64,000 nt of DNA from Magnolia sinica (GCF_029962835.1 NC_080583.1:70913158-70977157); one strand, 5' to 3'. Positions 1 through 11,642 are shown, counted from the first letter of the stretch. A program made the numbers and translations. The notes: generated by a model from the letters alone, not told the origin.

Positions 1-244
1 ATGTGCCTAATAATTATGGGGGCCCAATGATTTGGGTTAGCCCACTAAGAGGAGATAAGAATGGGCCTAACAACGAGCCTCAGGGAGGGTTACAATGCAG
101 ATATTTTATCACCATTGCCCTTATAATGTGGACATTTAACCATCATTGCTCCCAAGGCATGACCCATTTTAATACCAACTAGGAAGATGAATGGGCATCA
201 TAAACATCTTTACATACATCATGGTGGAATCACACATCACAATT
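1..244. other. Unassigned sequence at window edge
   Basis: No coding sequence or known repeat is recognised. It is non-coding sequence leading into a short minisatellite, and the only open frames are short and low-complexity. Confidence 0.4.
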
Positions 245-361
245 AGGCCTCATATACATCACCTTGGGCCTCACACAAGGGCCTCATATACATCACATTG
301 GGCCTCGCTCATGGGCCTCATATACATCACTTTGGGCCTCACACAAGGGCCTCATATACAC
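245..361 (+). repeat. 34-bp minisatellite, copy 1 (about 3.4 units)
   Basis: The unit GGCCTCATATACATCAC followed by a variant of TTGGGCCTCACACAAG repeats every 34 bp. The same unit forms a second array at 11474-11642, so this is probably an internal repeat of a dispersed element and not a unique satellite. A short open frame across it merely reads through the repeat. Confidence 0.8.
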
Positions 362-892
362 TACTTATCATTAATCAGAATTAACAGCAATGAAGCTAGA
401 GTAAACTATGCATTGAATAAAAATATTTCAATCAACACAAAATTCCTAATGTAGCAGCCATATAGGACTTATACAATCCCAAGTACAAAGTTCATTAAAT
501 AAGAAAAACATAATTCTATCATCTAATGGTGGAGCTCAATATGGGCTGCATGGACCCCACCTAGCTCCTCAGCTACCCGATATGCTCCAGTAACCCAGTG
601 AACAGCATAGGCTCACTCTACACTTGCATCAACTGTTACGGTTTGATAACGTCAATGGCTATCACAGTGAGGAGCACTCTCTAAGATTGTGTGCTCATCA
701 TTTATAATCAATATAGAACGCAAGTCATGAATTTAGATATATTAAACATGACATTTCATAATCATGATTATATACTAAAAAATTAAGCCAATCAACAGAA
801 TCTCACCATAAGCAAAATATAATAGCGATCGCAAGATAAGGGAAATATGTCCAAATAGTCAAATAATCAGTCATATAGGTTGACTTTCTATT
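362..892. other. Unassigned non-coding stretch
   Basis: AT-rich sequence with no ORF, RNA gene or transposon signature that I can support. Confidence 0.4.
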
Positions 893-1297
893 ACACCTGA
901 AATCACATTGTACGTGAACTCTGTATGATGGCTAGAAAATCGATAAATGAACTTTAGCTCCACCCGAAAATTGTGGTACAAGCGAAATCCATAAGGTGAA
1001 TAGAAAGTCAACCTTTAACCCTCTTCTTCACTGGAAATCATGTCGTACGTGAACTCTGCAAGATGGCTAGAAAATTGATAAGCGAACTTCAGCTCCACCT
1101 GAAAATCATGGTATGACTGACCGCCGTAAGATGAAGAGACAATCAACATACAAACCCTAGACTACCTGAAAATCATATCGTACGTGAACACCGCAAGATG
1201 GCTAGAAAATCGATAAACGAACTTCAGCTCCACCCAAAAATCATGGTATGACTGAACACCGTAAGATGGCTAGGATGCAACACGAAATGTGAATGTA
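893..1297 (+). repeat. 135-bp tandem repeat, three units
   Basis: Three diverged units share TACGTGAACtctg, GATGGCTAGAAAAT and GAACTTCAGCTCCACC. The TACGTGAAC landmark falls at 911, 1046 and 1181, an exact 135-bp period. Units 2 and 3 are more alike than unit 1. No coding potential is conserved across units. Confidence 0.85.
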
Positions 1298-2274
1298 ACC
1301 ATCAAGCCATAAGAGGGCACCAATAATCCATCAACGCCACGAAGGGTAAGTAGACGATCCAAGCCACGTAGGCAACATGCGGTCTAAGCCATGTAAGGCA
1401 AAGTGCGATCCAAGCCATGTAAGGCAACCATGGACTGTAAGATAACTAGACCTCAACATGTCCCATTCAGTCCATAAGATAATCACAAACGACCACATTT
1501 AATTAATTAACAAACTCTACAACTTGAGATAGAATGTTGTAACTGATTCATTCATGTTTGCTAACATTAAAGAGACAACAATTATTCATTACATGAGTCA
1601 GTCACGTGACATGTTGGCAAAATTATATGATAAGATAAGTAAACTATGAGCTAATTTAGAGCTACTAACTTCATGGAATTAAAACATCATTTATGTCCAG
1701 ATTGGTGAATTTAAGTGGGAAACTCAAAGGGTGAGTCCTCACCTCGATTTTGATTGGAATGGTTTCAACTTGGATCACCTTCACTAGTATGAATCTAGCA
1801 TGGTTGGAAATCTAGATGAGGACAAGGATGTAAATATGTAATTTCCACAGGATAAGAATTTAATAATTAAAATTCTTCTTGAGGCTAATATATAAGGTTT
1901 TAACTCACCTTAGATGAATGTCTTCCTTGATTCGGATTTCTGCGGTTAACTACTGGTCCCGCATGTATGATTGATTACCTAGAATTATTTTCCACCCCAA
2001 GAGTTTGTATTAGTGCTCTCAAGACCACTAATCTGCTTGAGTTATGGTAACTGAGAAAGTTTGTAGGGGCCCTTCTACATGTGAATTGGGCCAGGTTTGA
2101 CCCAACAATCAAGGTCCTAACTGGACCTGATTTGGCCCAAGGTTGGGTCCGGGCTTATTGGCCTGGCCGTTTTGTGTGGCCCCAACAGGACTGAGCCTAG
2201 TCCAGGCCCATGGTGTGGCTGACTTGGTACAGGCCTATGTGCGGTTTGGCTTGGACCTAAGCTGATTCCAGCCC
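1298..2274. other. Unassigned stretch with a short imperfect repeat
   Basis: At about 1355-1434 a roughly 30-bp unit (GATCCAAGCCATGTAAGGCA and variants) recurs three times. The rest is non-coding with no feature I can identify. Confidence 0.5.
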
Positions 2275-2470
2275 AGCATATGGCCCATCTGAGGCCAGTT
2301 TTTCAGCTCATCTCATGGTCCAATTGAGGCCTGCTTTTCAGCTTGATTCAAGGCCCAGCTGAGGCCTATGTTCAGCTCAAATCAAGGCCCAATTGAGGCA
2401 TGCTTTTCAGCCTGATTCAAGGACCAGCTGAGGCCTATGTTCAGCTCAAATCAAGGCCCCACTGGCGGGA
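2275..2470 (+). repeat. 69-bp tandem repeat rich in GGCC
   Basis: CAATTGAGGC recurs at 2321 and 2390, a 69-bp period. Each unit is made of two half-units of about 34-35 bp (GAGGCCTGCTTTTCAGCTTG-type and GAGGCCTATGTTCAGCTCAA-type). The wider region 2050-2700 is littered with GGCCCA. The open frame at 2437-2679 reads through this repeat and is not credible as a gene. Confidence 0.75.
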
Positions 2471-2899
2471 CGTTTGCAGCCCAAATTAGGGCCCTGCTGA
2501 TGGACATTTTCAGCCCCATTCATGGCCTAATGAAGGCCCAATTTTGGACCTATTTGTGGCCCATAATTCAAATGCAGGGCGTGGCCCACTTCTCAGCTAG
2601 TTTGGATCTAGCCCAGCTTGTGCAGCCCACTGAGCTCGCTCAGGTGAGGCACACTGTGATGTGTGGAGTGGCCCACTAAGATGTTTCTTAGGTGCGGCCC
2701 ACTGTGATGGCCCAAAGGTCCCTCTCATAGTTTTAAAATAGAGAGCCGACCAATTGAGTTGACTCAGTTGGCCCGAACTTAGTCGAAGAAGGTACATGTA
2801 AGCAATTTTCAGGTCGGAGTTCGAATCAAGCTGGTGCGGCGGCAGGTTGGCATCAAGAAGAACGGCAGCAGAGGATGTTGTTCACTCTCTTTCTCTCGG
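2471..2899. other. Unassigned GGCCCA-rich flank of unit A
   Basis: Non-coding sequence up to the target site of the LTR-like unit. It ends in a CT-rich run (TTCACTCTCTTTCTCTCGG) that resumes after the insertion at 6027, so the insertion split a pyrimidine tract. Confidence 0.5.
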
Positions 2900-5800
2900 T
2901 GTAACACCCTGAAATTTGGGGGTCGAGCAATACTCGACTTCCAATTTCCCGGGTGTCACTTATGTCCTCAATGTAGTGATTATTTTGCATATAATTCAAT
3001 TTAAAAGAACATAAATGGAATCAAATAGAACATAAGCCACATCCACAACTAATCTATTGAAATGAGAGTGGCTAGGGTATATGAATTGTAAAAGATATTA
3101 ATGGGTCGCACGAGGCGTCGCCTGACAAAACACATATATGATGTGTCCAAAAGAATAGTGACCTAATCCCATGAAAGGTCCAAAGAATATGTCCAAAAAG
3201 AATAGTACTCTAGTCTCCCTATACATCAGCCCATAGTCAGCCCACTCGATCTACGGTGACCTAACCATAAGCTGGAAGTAGGAGAGCTCCTCCCTGTTTG
3301 CGCACGCCCCACTCAACTCGCCAGGCTCTACATCACCTGCATTTAATGGAATGTTTGGTTGGTGTTTTAAAATACCGTCTTAGAGTGGGAGTGAGTAGCT
3401 AACTCAGTAGGTGCCATTGGCCATAAGTTACATTAAATAGCAATTTTATGATGAATTTAATGAAAAGCATTCATTCACAAATCTCTAATTAATTTTCATT
3501 AATGCTTATGCATGGATTATGATATGATGAATGGCCTCACCGACGACACTCCCTCAAGCGACTTCGTCTTATGATCGCGCATGACCAGCACTCCCTCATT
3601 GCAAACTCAACCGCCGAGTCGCCAACTAACTAATGTAATGCAAATGTGAACATGTTAGCTGAGTTTTTAGTTAGGTCCGTTCATCCAGTAGATTTGGAAA
3701 ACTAGTGTACCCCGATGATATCAATGCCCTTATCCATTTTTGAGAGACCATGACCCCTTAACGTGCGAGGCCAGGGTCCCACAATCCTTGATCCCATCGG
3801 GTTCCTCACCCCCGAATGCAAGCACATGAGGAGTGCTGAAAAGTGGGATCACTCGTGGTCTACTACGGGGAGGCTTATCACCCCAGCGTAGGCCGACAGC
3901 TCGGACACATTATCCCATTTCACCATGCCCGGCTCACAAGGCTGTGGATCAATTTACTAGTCATTATCAGTAGGCGCTAGTGGGCGAATGGTGTTCTAGG
4001 TTCCAAACGGGCGTGAGCAAACATGGTTAACAAATACGGTTGGTCAGTTGGTGGACTAGATCGCCCTAGTTCAGGTGAGCACGAAACGCATGACATCGGG
4101 TGCAAGTAACCCATGTAGTCCTACCACTGTCGCCCATTGGTGTCCGCCTGCACCAGTCAGTCTAGTCACAGGGCGGCCTAACTAATGGGACTACCCTTAC
4201 AAATCTAAAATTCCTAGCCAACCTAGAGGGTGGGCTATATTTAATAATATTCTAAGCAGTCAAGAGTTTATCTTCAAGTGCAGAAGGAATAAAATGTATA
4301 ACACATCCAAGCATAAGATTTTAGGATATTAATATGCATGTGACTACTCTTAATAGCATAAATTAGATATGCGTGCGGGTGGTGTTGAACTACTTAAGAA
4401 GCAAAGATCACACATTATCCATAGGACGGGAAATTACAATATATCAAGCATACAACATAGAAGAATGTGCAAAGATGTTAGATGCAAGAACGTACACACA
4501 ACACAAATCTCATGCCCAAATAATTTGAGAATGACGATCAAACAATCCATTTATCATTTCATGCATGTTGGGTGTACTCATCATATGGATTCCTAATTTA
4601 GGATTTTTCCTTAAAATTCGTATGTTCATCAATATAGCATCCAAAATCATTAAATTTAACCTAAAATTAGTACTTGGTCAACTAAGGATAATGCTCCGCA
4701 CCTACGGATCGTTGAGAGCTTGAGGAATTAACCTAGGGTTGCCGAACTTGCGGGTCGATTTGTAGAGATCCTGAGTCAAACGTACTTGCATGTTAGAATA
4801 TATGCAAGGCCTACCTTAACATAATAGGTTTCTAAAGGAGAAGAGTGGTTACTTACCAATCGATTGAAAATCGTGTTTGTAGTTGTGGATATGGGGTTTC
4901 TTAAGGAAGAGGGATGAGGGGTTACAAGATTCTACCTCCCTTGGTCCCACCTTTCTCTCCATTCTTCTTTCTCTCCTTCTCTCTTTCTCTTTCTCTTCTC
5001 CTTCACCAAGGTAGGGCATGAAATTCGTATGGGAGAAGGGGGTACCCAAATGAGGCCCTTTTATAATGGTAGATTTGGTGTAAATGGCCCCAAGGGTTGA
5101 TTTTTTACTATACTAGCCCTATGGAAGGGTTTGTCTAACCTCTAAGGCCCACTATGGGGTGTACATATTGATATACACTGTAGGATAGTTAGCTCTAATG
5201 ATGATCTACGTATGGACATGATCGGCCTGCCATTTGGATGCGTTGTTCGACAGATATGATTAGAAGTCTGTTCAATGGTCATCGATGGTCGATCGGGGCC
5301 GCGGTTATACGGATATGAGTAGGAAAATATCCTTACGTTTCAGCTTATTCCTTTAGGGTATTTGCACTTCTTATGCACTCGTCCCTCGGCTCAAGTTGAG
5401 TGGTTTTGGACTCTACCCAGGTTCGACTCCCGCGATGGACGTCGAGCCCAGTAAGACGAACATTATTGTATAGTTTTGAAACTAATGGCCTACTAACAAG
5501 CGACGTATAACTTGTTCGAAAAATTGAGGCATTTCTGGAATGAATTAGGTATTGAGATTTCTCATAGGTAATGATTAGGGTTTGGATTAAATATGTTCAT
5601 AGTATAACATATTTATAACTAGTGAAAGTGAAGATTTGGTCATGATTACTCTAAATCATCGGTTTTAGGATAAAAGAGTGACGAGATTAATTTGGTCCAT
5701 TAGTCAAGATCCAGGCCTTATCTAACTCGGCTTTGAGTAGATCTTTTAATTTAGTTACGATTATCTTGATTAATCAGTAGTAGGTCGGTTAGATTTAGGC

Positions 5801-6026
5801 TCTGTGTGACCAAATCATGTGGCTAAATTCGGTGTTTAAGTGATCAGGGGGATTTGTTGGCTTCCTACGGTTGATTAATTAGACTTGTACGGTTATTTAC
5901 TGGTACCACCCATGTATAAACTAACACTAAGTGCTAATGGTCAGTAAGTGATAATATAAGTTAATTACATAAAAAAAATTCAAGGATTTTTTGAAATCCA
6001 AAACAGTGAAAATTCGGGACGTTACA
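2900..6026 (-). mobile_element. LTR-like unit A (probable solo LTR, about 3.1 kb)
   Basis: The unit begins TGTAACACCCTG and ends GGGACGTTACA, with TG..CA termini. It is flanked by CTCGG (2895-2899) and CTCAG (6027-6031), a 5-bp target-site duplication with one mismatch. Ends and interior match unit C and the reverse complement of unit B. Orientation is set by a conserved TATA box and downstream motif on the minus strand and by an ORF remnant reading right to left near 3350-3240. No gag or pol is present, so a solo LTR left by recombination is the simplest reading. Very long LTRs of this kind are known in Tekay/Del-type gypsy elements; that lineage call is inference. Confidence 0.7.
5020..5065 (-). 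promoter_or_regulatory. LTR core promoter of unit A (TATA plus start region)
   Basis: Read on the minus strand: TATAAAAGGG (5065 to 5056), then CATACGAATTTC starting 34 bp downstream at 5031. The same TATA-to-motif spacing of 34 bp occurs in units B and C, which marks this as the LTR core promoter and probable transcription start. Confidence 0.65.
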
Positions 6027-6924
6027 CTCAGTCTTCTCTCTTTCCCAGTCTTTTACCTTCTCTTTTTTGCTTTCCTTTTCTTTTCTCTCTATCTTTTTCT
6101 CACGACCAGCAGCGTCTGGGCTTAACCGGACACAAACTGATTTGAGTAGAGTCACCCAGGAGACTCAGCGAGTGTGGCTTGGTGGAGTAGATGCATCGGC
6201 CATTAATGACAACTTGAAATCCGACGACCCTGGCTTTGATCTTCTTCATGTGGACGTCAGAGAACAGTCTAGGGAGGCTAGTAGATGGAACATTTCAAAG
6301 CTCCATGTTGGTTTCAATGGTGGGTTCGGAGATTGGAAGCAGCGGTTGTTCTCTCACTCTCATGCTTTTCCTTCTTTAAAAACCTGTCTTGAAGGGCTAG
6401 GATTGCATTGTGGTGAACGACTAGGATGGAAGGAAGTACAGCCGTGCGGATCGGCAGCATGGAAAGCATAAAAAAATGGATTTCTTTCCAATTTTGGAAA
6501 CCGAGTGTGCTTGTAGCCTGCTTTGTGGCTGAATTTGTGTGCGCATACATGAAATCCAGCGGTGGATCGTCCATGGTTTTGTTCGTGTTCGGGTCCTTTA
6601 CAAGGTGGATGGATTGGATCGACCCTGCAGGCAGCATAGGTGGGCCACGATCCACCGAGAACGAACTCTGTTCAACCGTCTGCTTTTGGTGGACGTATTT
6701 CCAAAAAAAAAGAAGAAGAAGAGGGAAATCCCTTCCTCTTTCGAACCAGCACAGGTCAATGCTCGTCTGACCGTGCCAGTGGCCTGGTGCACAGCGGGTG
6801 CACTTATAGGTGGTGCACATGCATCACCGGTGGGGCCCACGGTGATGCTCCTGCCCAATCCACACCGTTCATCAGTTTTGTCACCTGACTTAGGGCCCGT
6901 CCCAAAGAATGAGGTGGTTCCATG
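6027..6924. other. Flank of unit A; CT-rich leader-like sequence and unrecognised open frames
   Basis: The first 80 bp are CT-rich and continue the tract left of unit A. Several overlapping open frames of 114-168 codons lie on both strands here (for example 6067-6471 plus). None shows a recognisable domain, and they overlap on opposite strands, so I do not call a gene. From about 6600 the sequence becomes the dispersed GGGCCCAC-type repeat. Confidence 0.4.
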
Positions 6925-7073
6925 GCTTAGGTGGGCCATATCATCTAAATTGTGGCCCTTAAGTGCCAACCACCGCCGATTTACGGTGATTTGAGGTCCA
7001 TTCCTGCGATCAGAACCATTCACCTAACTAGTGGGCTAATCAGGTCCACTGCCCATTTATATTAGTATCATCT
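6925..7073 (+). repeat. Dispersed repeat, copy 1 (partner at 10850-10985)
   Basis: GGTGGGCCATAT ... AAGTGCCAAC ... GATCAGAACC(A/G)TTCA ... is clearly homologous, in the same orientation, to 10850-10985, with many substitutions. Both copies flank unit B, one on each side. Confidence 0.6.
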
Positions 7074-7578
7074 TACATATAAATATGTATGTATACATAC
7101 ATATATATATATATTGTATTATTTTATATTTGAATATAATTAATAACATATTATATTTTATATTAATAATCATTTATCAATTAATAAAGTTTAATTGGTA
7201 ATATTATATATATATATATTTCTTTATAAATATCATTAATAATATTCCAAGTGTACTATGGTTAATTAATGTAATATTCTTATACATTTATCATAATAAT
7301 ATTAGTAGATAGTATTTTAGATTATATAATAAAAATATATTTACATATTTGTTTAGTGTAACACATTAATAGTCATAGATAAGTATTTATTCGTAATCAT
7401 TAATATTTATAATGTATTTTTGTGATTATATATGCATATATTTGTATAGCAAAATTAGTATTAAGAGATATATTTTATATATAGTATAATACACTAGTAT
7501 ATAGTTAAAATTATAAAATGTAAATGTTAATTAATATACATCGATTATATAATAATGTGTTGGTATACCATTTATTTT
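7074..7578. other. AT-rich stretch
   Basis: About 500 bp of strongly AT-rich sequence with short TATATA runs. Stops are frequent in all frames and nothing codes. It could be the interior of an old AT-rich element. Confidence 0.5.
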
Positions 7579-7672
7579 ATATGTAGTTTAAATAATATGC
7601 ATAATTTAAATGATTCAAGTAACATATGTATTATTATAGATAATTATAAAATTATTTTGTATTATAATATAT
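7579..7672 (+). repeat. 94-bp direct repeat flanking unit B, left copy
   Basis: ATATGTAGTTTAAATAATAT ... to the base before TGTAACGTCTCG is repeated at 10669-10762, immediately after the break point of unit B, with about seven mismatches over 94 bp. It is far too long for an ordinary target-site duplication. Confidence 0.8.
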
Positions 7673-8453
7673 TGTAACGTCTCGAAAAAATCCGTACAAA
7701 GGCCCGAGTACCACCTCAGGCAGAAATCCCCAAGGACTGTATTCTATAAAAATTTAAGCGAAAATTAATTAAGTACTAAACTAAATTAATTGGTGGAATT
7801 AGCTCAGACCACCATTTACACAAATAGCAAGACTCAAAACCATCAAAATCGCTAACTCAACACTACTTGAGAACCTAAGAGAAATCCCATGAGCCTGTCG
7901 CTCTCGGGAGTGCATCGAAACTCCGTATCGGACCTGTACCGCACGTCGAAAGTCTAATAACCACGAAACTATAGGGTTATATCCGTCCTACTAGGTTTGA
8001 CAACCATCGTAGGAATCGAGCCCAGACTGTGTCCAGAAACGCACAACTTGAGCCTGGAATGAAGTGTGTGAGAAATGCGAATACCTTTAGAAAATGTATT
8101 GAAACTTAAGTAAATTGGGTCATTCACTCACGCACGAAATTGAGGATTTCGAATCGTCAATTTCTTACCAAACTTCAACCATAGGAAAAGAAAATTTTCC
8201 TGCACATATCTGTATACTTGTGGCCCCGATCGAGTAAGAATAACCGTTGATCTGACACAGGTCCTCCACGGCTGATTGGCTTATCCAATCGCTCCAAAAT
8301 CATATCCTGGCATAGATCCATTGTCAGGGAACGTACTCTGTGACGTAGGTGAGTAAAAGACCTCTCGATGAGCCCCGTTTGCCAGAAATAGGCACTCTTT
8401 GGATAGAAACTAAGTATACCATGGCCTGGGGCCATTTACATTACTTCTGGGCC

Positions 8454-8499
8454 TATATAAAGCCTTTAAACGACCCTATTTCTATTCCATACGAATTTC
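8454..8499 (+). promoter_or_regulatory. LTR core promoter of unit B
   Basis: TATATAAAG at 8454-8462 followed by CATACGAATTTC at 8488-8499. The spacing (34 bp) is identical to units A and C. Downstream comes CTAACCCTAGG and a purine-rich leader. Confidence 0.65.
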
Positions 8500-9700
8500 T
8501 CTAACCCTAGGAGAGAGAAGAGAAGAGAGAAAAGAAGAGAAAAGAGGAAGGAAGGAAGAAGGATTCTTAGATATCTTTGTTGGGATTCTTTTCACAACTT
8601 CACGCATTGATTCACCTACCCACTTTGTTACACAACCCGTTTCAACTACGATTTGGGTAAGAAATCCAAACCCTAACACCGTAGTTAAGACCTAAAATAG
8701 TCGTTTGTCAACCTAACTAATGGATTTCATGATTTAGGTACTCGTCATTCCATTTTTCGGAACGTAGGATTCGAATCGAGTCTGAAACGAGTATTCTGAT
8801 GAAAGATGCAGACTATAAACGTTTAGGTTATGGTTTTCAACGCTTTCATTGTCAGCTAATGATTTATATCTGACTTGATTGCTGCCATATGATCTTAGTT
8901 ATGGTATTTTTGATATATTATGAATGTGTGAACTATATTGAATACAAGATGTATTCCATGTGTTTGTTGAAATGTTTGAATGAACATGAAATTGTGCTTT
9001 GCGCTTGTCATGACTGTAAATCTAGGATTCATGTTTGTTGTATGTATGACGATCTCTTTGTGTAAGGATTTGCCATAATATATGTCGTAATTAATCTAGT
9101 CTATGTATTTGGTAATGTGTAGTCTAAGTGTTTGATAAAATGTCTGAATGAGAAATTGTTGATGAATTGTATTTAATAAGGGTATTGAGATAGATTTCTC
9201 AATTACCTTATCCATATGTATAGTTTCCTTCATGTAACTTAAATTTCAACTACGCGATTTATGGATGAAATGCAAATGTTTGGTAACATGTTCAATGTGT
9301 TTGATGTAATGCTTAAATGAGAAATTTACTTGAATTATTTGTTAAATGTTGATATGATCATCACATGTATTTACATTTTACATCTGAGTAAGATTGAGAC
9401 TACAACGTAGCCCAGGAAATTAGTAACAATCCATGTACAAGTGGCTGAATTAGCCTCACCACATTGGGTAACTCGACGAATCTGAGTCGCACGACTATTG
9501 TTGACAGTGGTTAGGCCACAAGGGATGCTTATGCACTCCATGTCGATCAAGTCAATGTGTGCTCGTACTAATCGAACTTACCAAACAAATCGGTTGACCT
9601 ATTGTGTGTTTACAATGTATGGACATCATTGCTTGAATCTAAGGTACCACTTACCAATGTAAAAGCCCGTTTCAACCATGGTACCATGATCCGCTAAGAC

Positions 9701-9885
9701 TCATGAGCCGGACATGGTGGTATGGGACACTGTGGTCGAGCTGTCGGCTTACGCTGGGGTGACGAGCCTCCCCATAGTGACCAGTGAGCAACCCAAACTC
9801 GTGAGCTGGGCATGATGGTATAGGACACCATGTTCGAGCTGTTGGCCTACACTAAGGTGACGAGCCTCTCGTAGTGACCGTGAGT
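9701..9885 (+). repeat. Two-copy minisatellite inside unit B
   Basis: Two units of about 99 bp, each with GTGAGC(C/T)GG(A/G)CATG, a GAGCTGT(C/T)GGC block and GGTGACGAGCCTC. Unit A has one copy of this block and unit C has four variants (reverse orientation, 19345-19590). Confidence 0.7.
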
Positions 9886-10278
9886 ATAAATTATGAACTT
9901 GCCTATCGTATGTGATTTACTAGGACTGACGACCCTAGATGGATCCTTCGGTTTGGGTTAATGATATAAAGGGAGGTACCTTAGCTTCCTAAATCTGTTG
10001 TACGAATAAGCTTAATTAAGTACTCGGCTAACACGACCATGCACCGCATTGCATGTGCTTTGGTGAGAAAGTTGCACTTTAGGGAGGTTGTCATACGCGA
10101 ACTTGGTTATCAAAGTTGCATGTGAGGGAGCTTCGTGCAAGGGCATGCATCATTATTGCATTCCATCCTTGCATTAATAAGAGTAGTTAGAGAATGATTG
10201 TTGTACTGCTTTATCATTATTGCTTGATTGACTTGATAACATGTTAACCTTTACCCTATAGTACCACTGAGTTGATCA

Positions 10279-10427
10279 CTCACTCCCACCCTGGGACGGT
10301 GTTTTAAAACACCAACCAGACTCTATTGTAGATGCAGGTGATGATGAAGTTTATATGACTGAGTTGGAGGTCATAGATGGGGTGGAGGAATTCTCCTATG
10401 TTCAGCTATCAGGCGGGTCTATGTAGA
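10279..10427 (+). pseudogene. Conserved short ORF remnant near the end of unit B
   Basis: A frame reading HSLPPWDGVLKHQPD and ending DDEVYM ... EEFSYVQLSGGSM-stop. The reverse complement of unit C carries the same frame (HSLSL, one stop, DGILKHQPD ... GEFSFMQLSGGSM-stop), and A carries a decayed version (EELSYFQL). Spacing and the shared stop position suggest an ancestral coding end or a constrained LTR sequence. I do not recognise the protein. Confidence 0.4.
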
Positions 10428-10668
10428 CATTGTTCTGATTCGACGGGATTATAGAGACACATGGATTAGTTGGATACTTACATTTTGATATTTTGTCTAT
10501 TTTGAAATAATACATGTACATATTCAGCCCGGCTACATAATCATACTCTAAAGGTTGTAAAACATGTACCTGTTCAGATTATATATGTTTCAGTCTTCCG
10601 CTTGCTCAATTTAATTATATCTGGAGTATGGTATGCTATTTTAGTCTAATCTCACTCATGTTTAACTC

Positions 10669-10762
10669 ATATGTAGTTTAAATAATATACATAATTTGAA
10701 TGATTCAAGTAACATATATATTATTACAAATAATTATAAAATTATTTTGCATTATAATATAT
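10669..10762 (+). repeat. 94-bp direct repeat flanking unit B, right copy
   Basis: Counterpart of 7579-7672 (see there). It begins exactly where homology of unit B to unit C ends. Confidence 0.8.
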
Positions 10763-10849
10763 GTATACAATTATATCACATTTAAAATAAATTGTTATGG
10801 TACCAACTTAAGATAGACCACCCATCTGACTTTAAGATAGATTTATAGC

Positions 10850-10985
10850 TCAGGCGGGCCATATTAACTGAAGTATAGCCTTTGAGTGCCAACTATTGTC
10901 GGCCCAATGATGACCTGTGGTTCACTCATGAGATCAGGACCGTTCATCTAATTGGTGAGCCAATTGGGGCCACCATTCATTTTAG
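10850..10985 (+). repeat. Dispersed repeat, copy 2 (partner at 6925-7073)
   Basis: GCGGGCCATATT ... GAGTGCCAAC ... GATCAGGACCGTTCATCTAA matches 6925-7073 in the same orientation. Confidence 0.6.
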
Positions 10986-11376
10986 ATTTAATCAGATGGG
11001 TCACACGACATTTATTCTTGGGGTTCGAACTATGATTTTCGTCCATTCGACGGTTTGATCGAATTCAAACCTAACCATTAGTGATCCTTGGAGTTTATAT
11101 TGACAGTGGACGGTTAGATCTGTCTACCAAGGTGATTAAAACACTAAAATAGACTTCTCTTGTGGTGTGATGCCCTATCTAGGGAATTTAATGGATGAGT
11201 TATGGGTAAAGGTTACCATTAATAGATGGAATTAGGCTAGAGTGTGTGAATAATGGCATAAGCTGCGATTGTGTTTATACTAAATCAAATTCTTATGGTA
11301 ACACTTGAGTACTGAAAAGTACGGGGTGTTACAATCTACCCCCCTTAAAGAGAATTTTATCCCTGAAATTCAGCAC
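10986..11376 (-). mobile_element. Minus-strand LTR start with polypurine tract (fragment)
   Basis: On the minus strand, a purine-rich tract (TCTTTAAGGGGGGTAGAT, 11334-11351) directly precedes TGTAACACCCCG (from 11333 leftward). This is the normal junction between the internal region and the 3' LTR of a gypsy-type element. The other end of this LTR was not found. The internal side continues only to about 11472 before the minisatellite begins, so this is a truncated relic. Confidence 0.5.
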
Positions 11377-11473
11377 TTTTATCTTATCATTTTTTTCCCT
11401 TGCCTTTAAGGATTCACCACATTCCCATGAAGAATGTTTTTATGCACAAGTGTTTAGGACTAGGGTTGTTACA

Positions 11474-11642
11474 GCCTCGCTCATGGGCCTCATATACATC
11501 ACTTTGAGCCTCACATAAGGGTCTCGTATACATCACATTAGGCCTCACTCATGGGCCTCATATACATCACATTGGGCCTCACTCATGGGCCTCATATACA
11601 TCACTTTGCGCCTCACACAAGGGCCTTATATACACCACTTTG
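11474..11642 (+). repeat. 34-bp minisatellite, copy 2 (about 5 units)
   Basis: Same GGGCCTCATATACATCAC unit as at 245-361, with five units at 34-bp spacing. Units alternate between CTCACTCATG and CTCACACAAG endings, as in array 1. Confidence 0.8.

Larger units (their letters stand above)
7673..10668 (+). mobile_element. LTR-like unit B (truncated, same family as A and C)
   Basis: Starts TGTAACGTCTCGAAAAAATC, the counterpart of the end of unit C in reverse complement. Homology to C runs to about 10668 (ATCTCACTCATGTTTA) and then stops, about 120-220 bp short of the expected terminus. It contains the conserved TATA plus CATACGAATTTC promoter in plus orientation, two copies of the GTGACGAGCCTC minisatellite unit and an ORF remnant at about 10279-10427. 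Both sides carry a 94-bp direct repeat. No gag or pol is present. Confidence 0.65.

Noticed and set aside
2899..6027. Reading units A and C as terminal-inverted-repeat DNA transposons because both ends read TGTAAC
   Set aside because: The similarity of the ends is short, the target-site duplication is 5 bp, and a TATA promoter with fixed spacing is present, which fits LTRs better.
6067..7023. Overlapping open frames of 114-168 codons on both strands
   Set aside because: No recognisable domain, no splice or start context, and they overlap one another on opposite strands in a repeat-rich segment.
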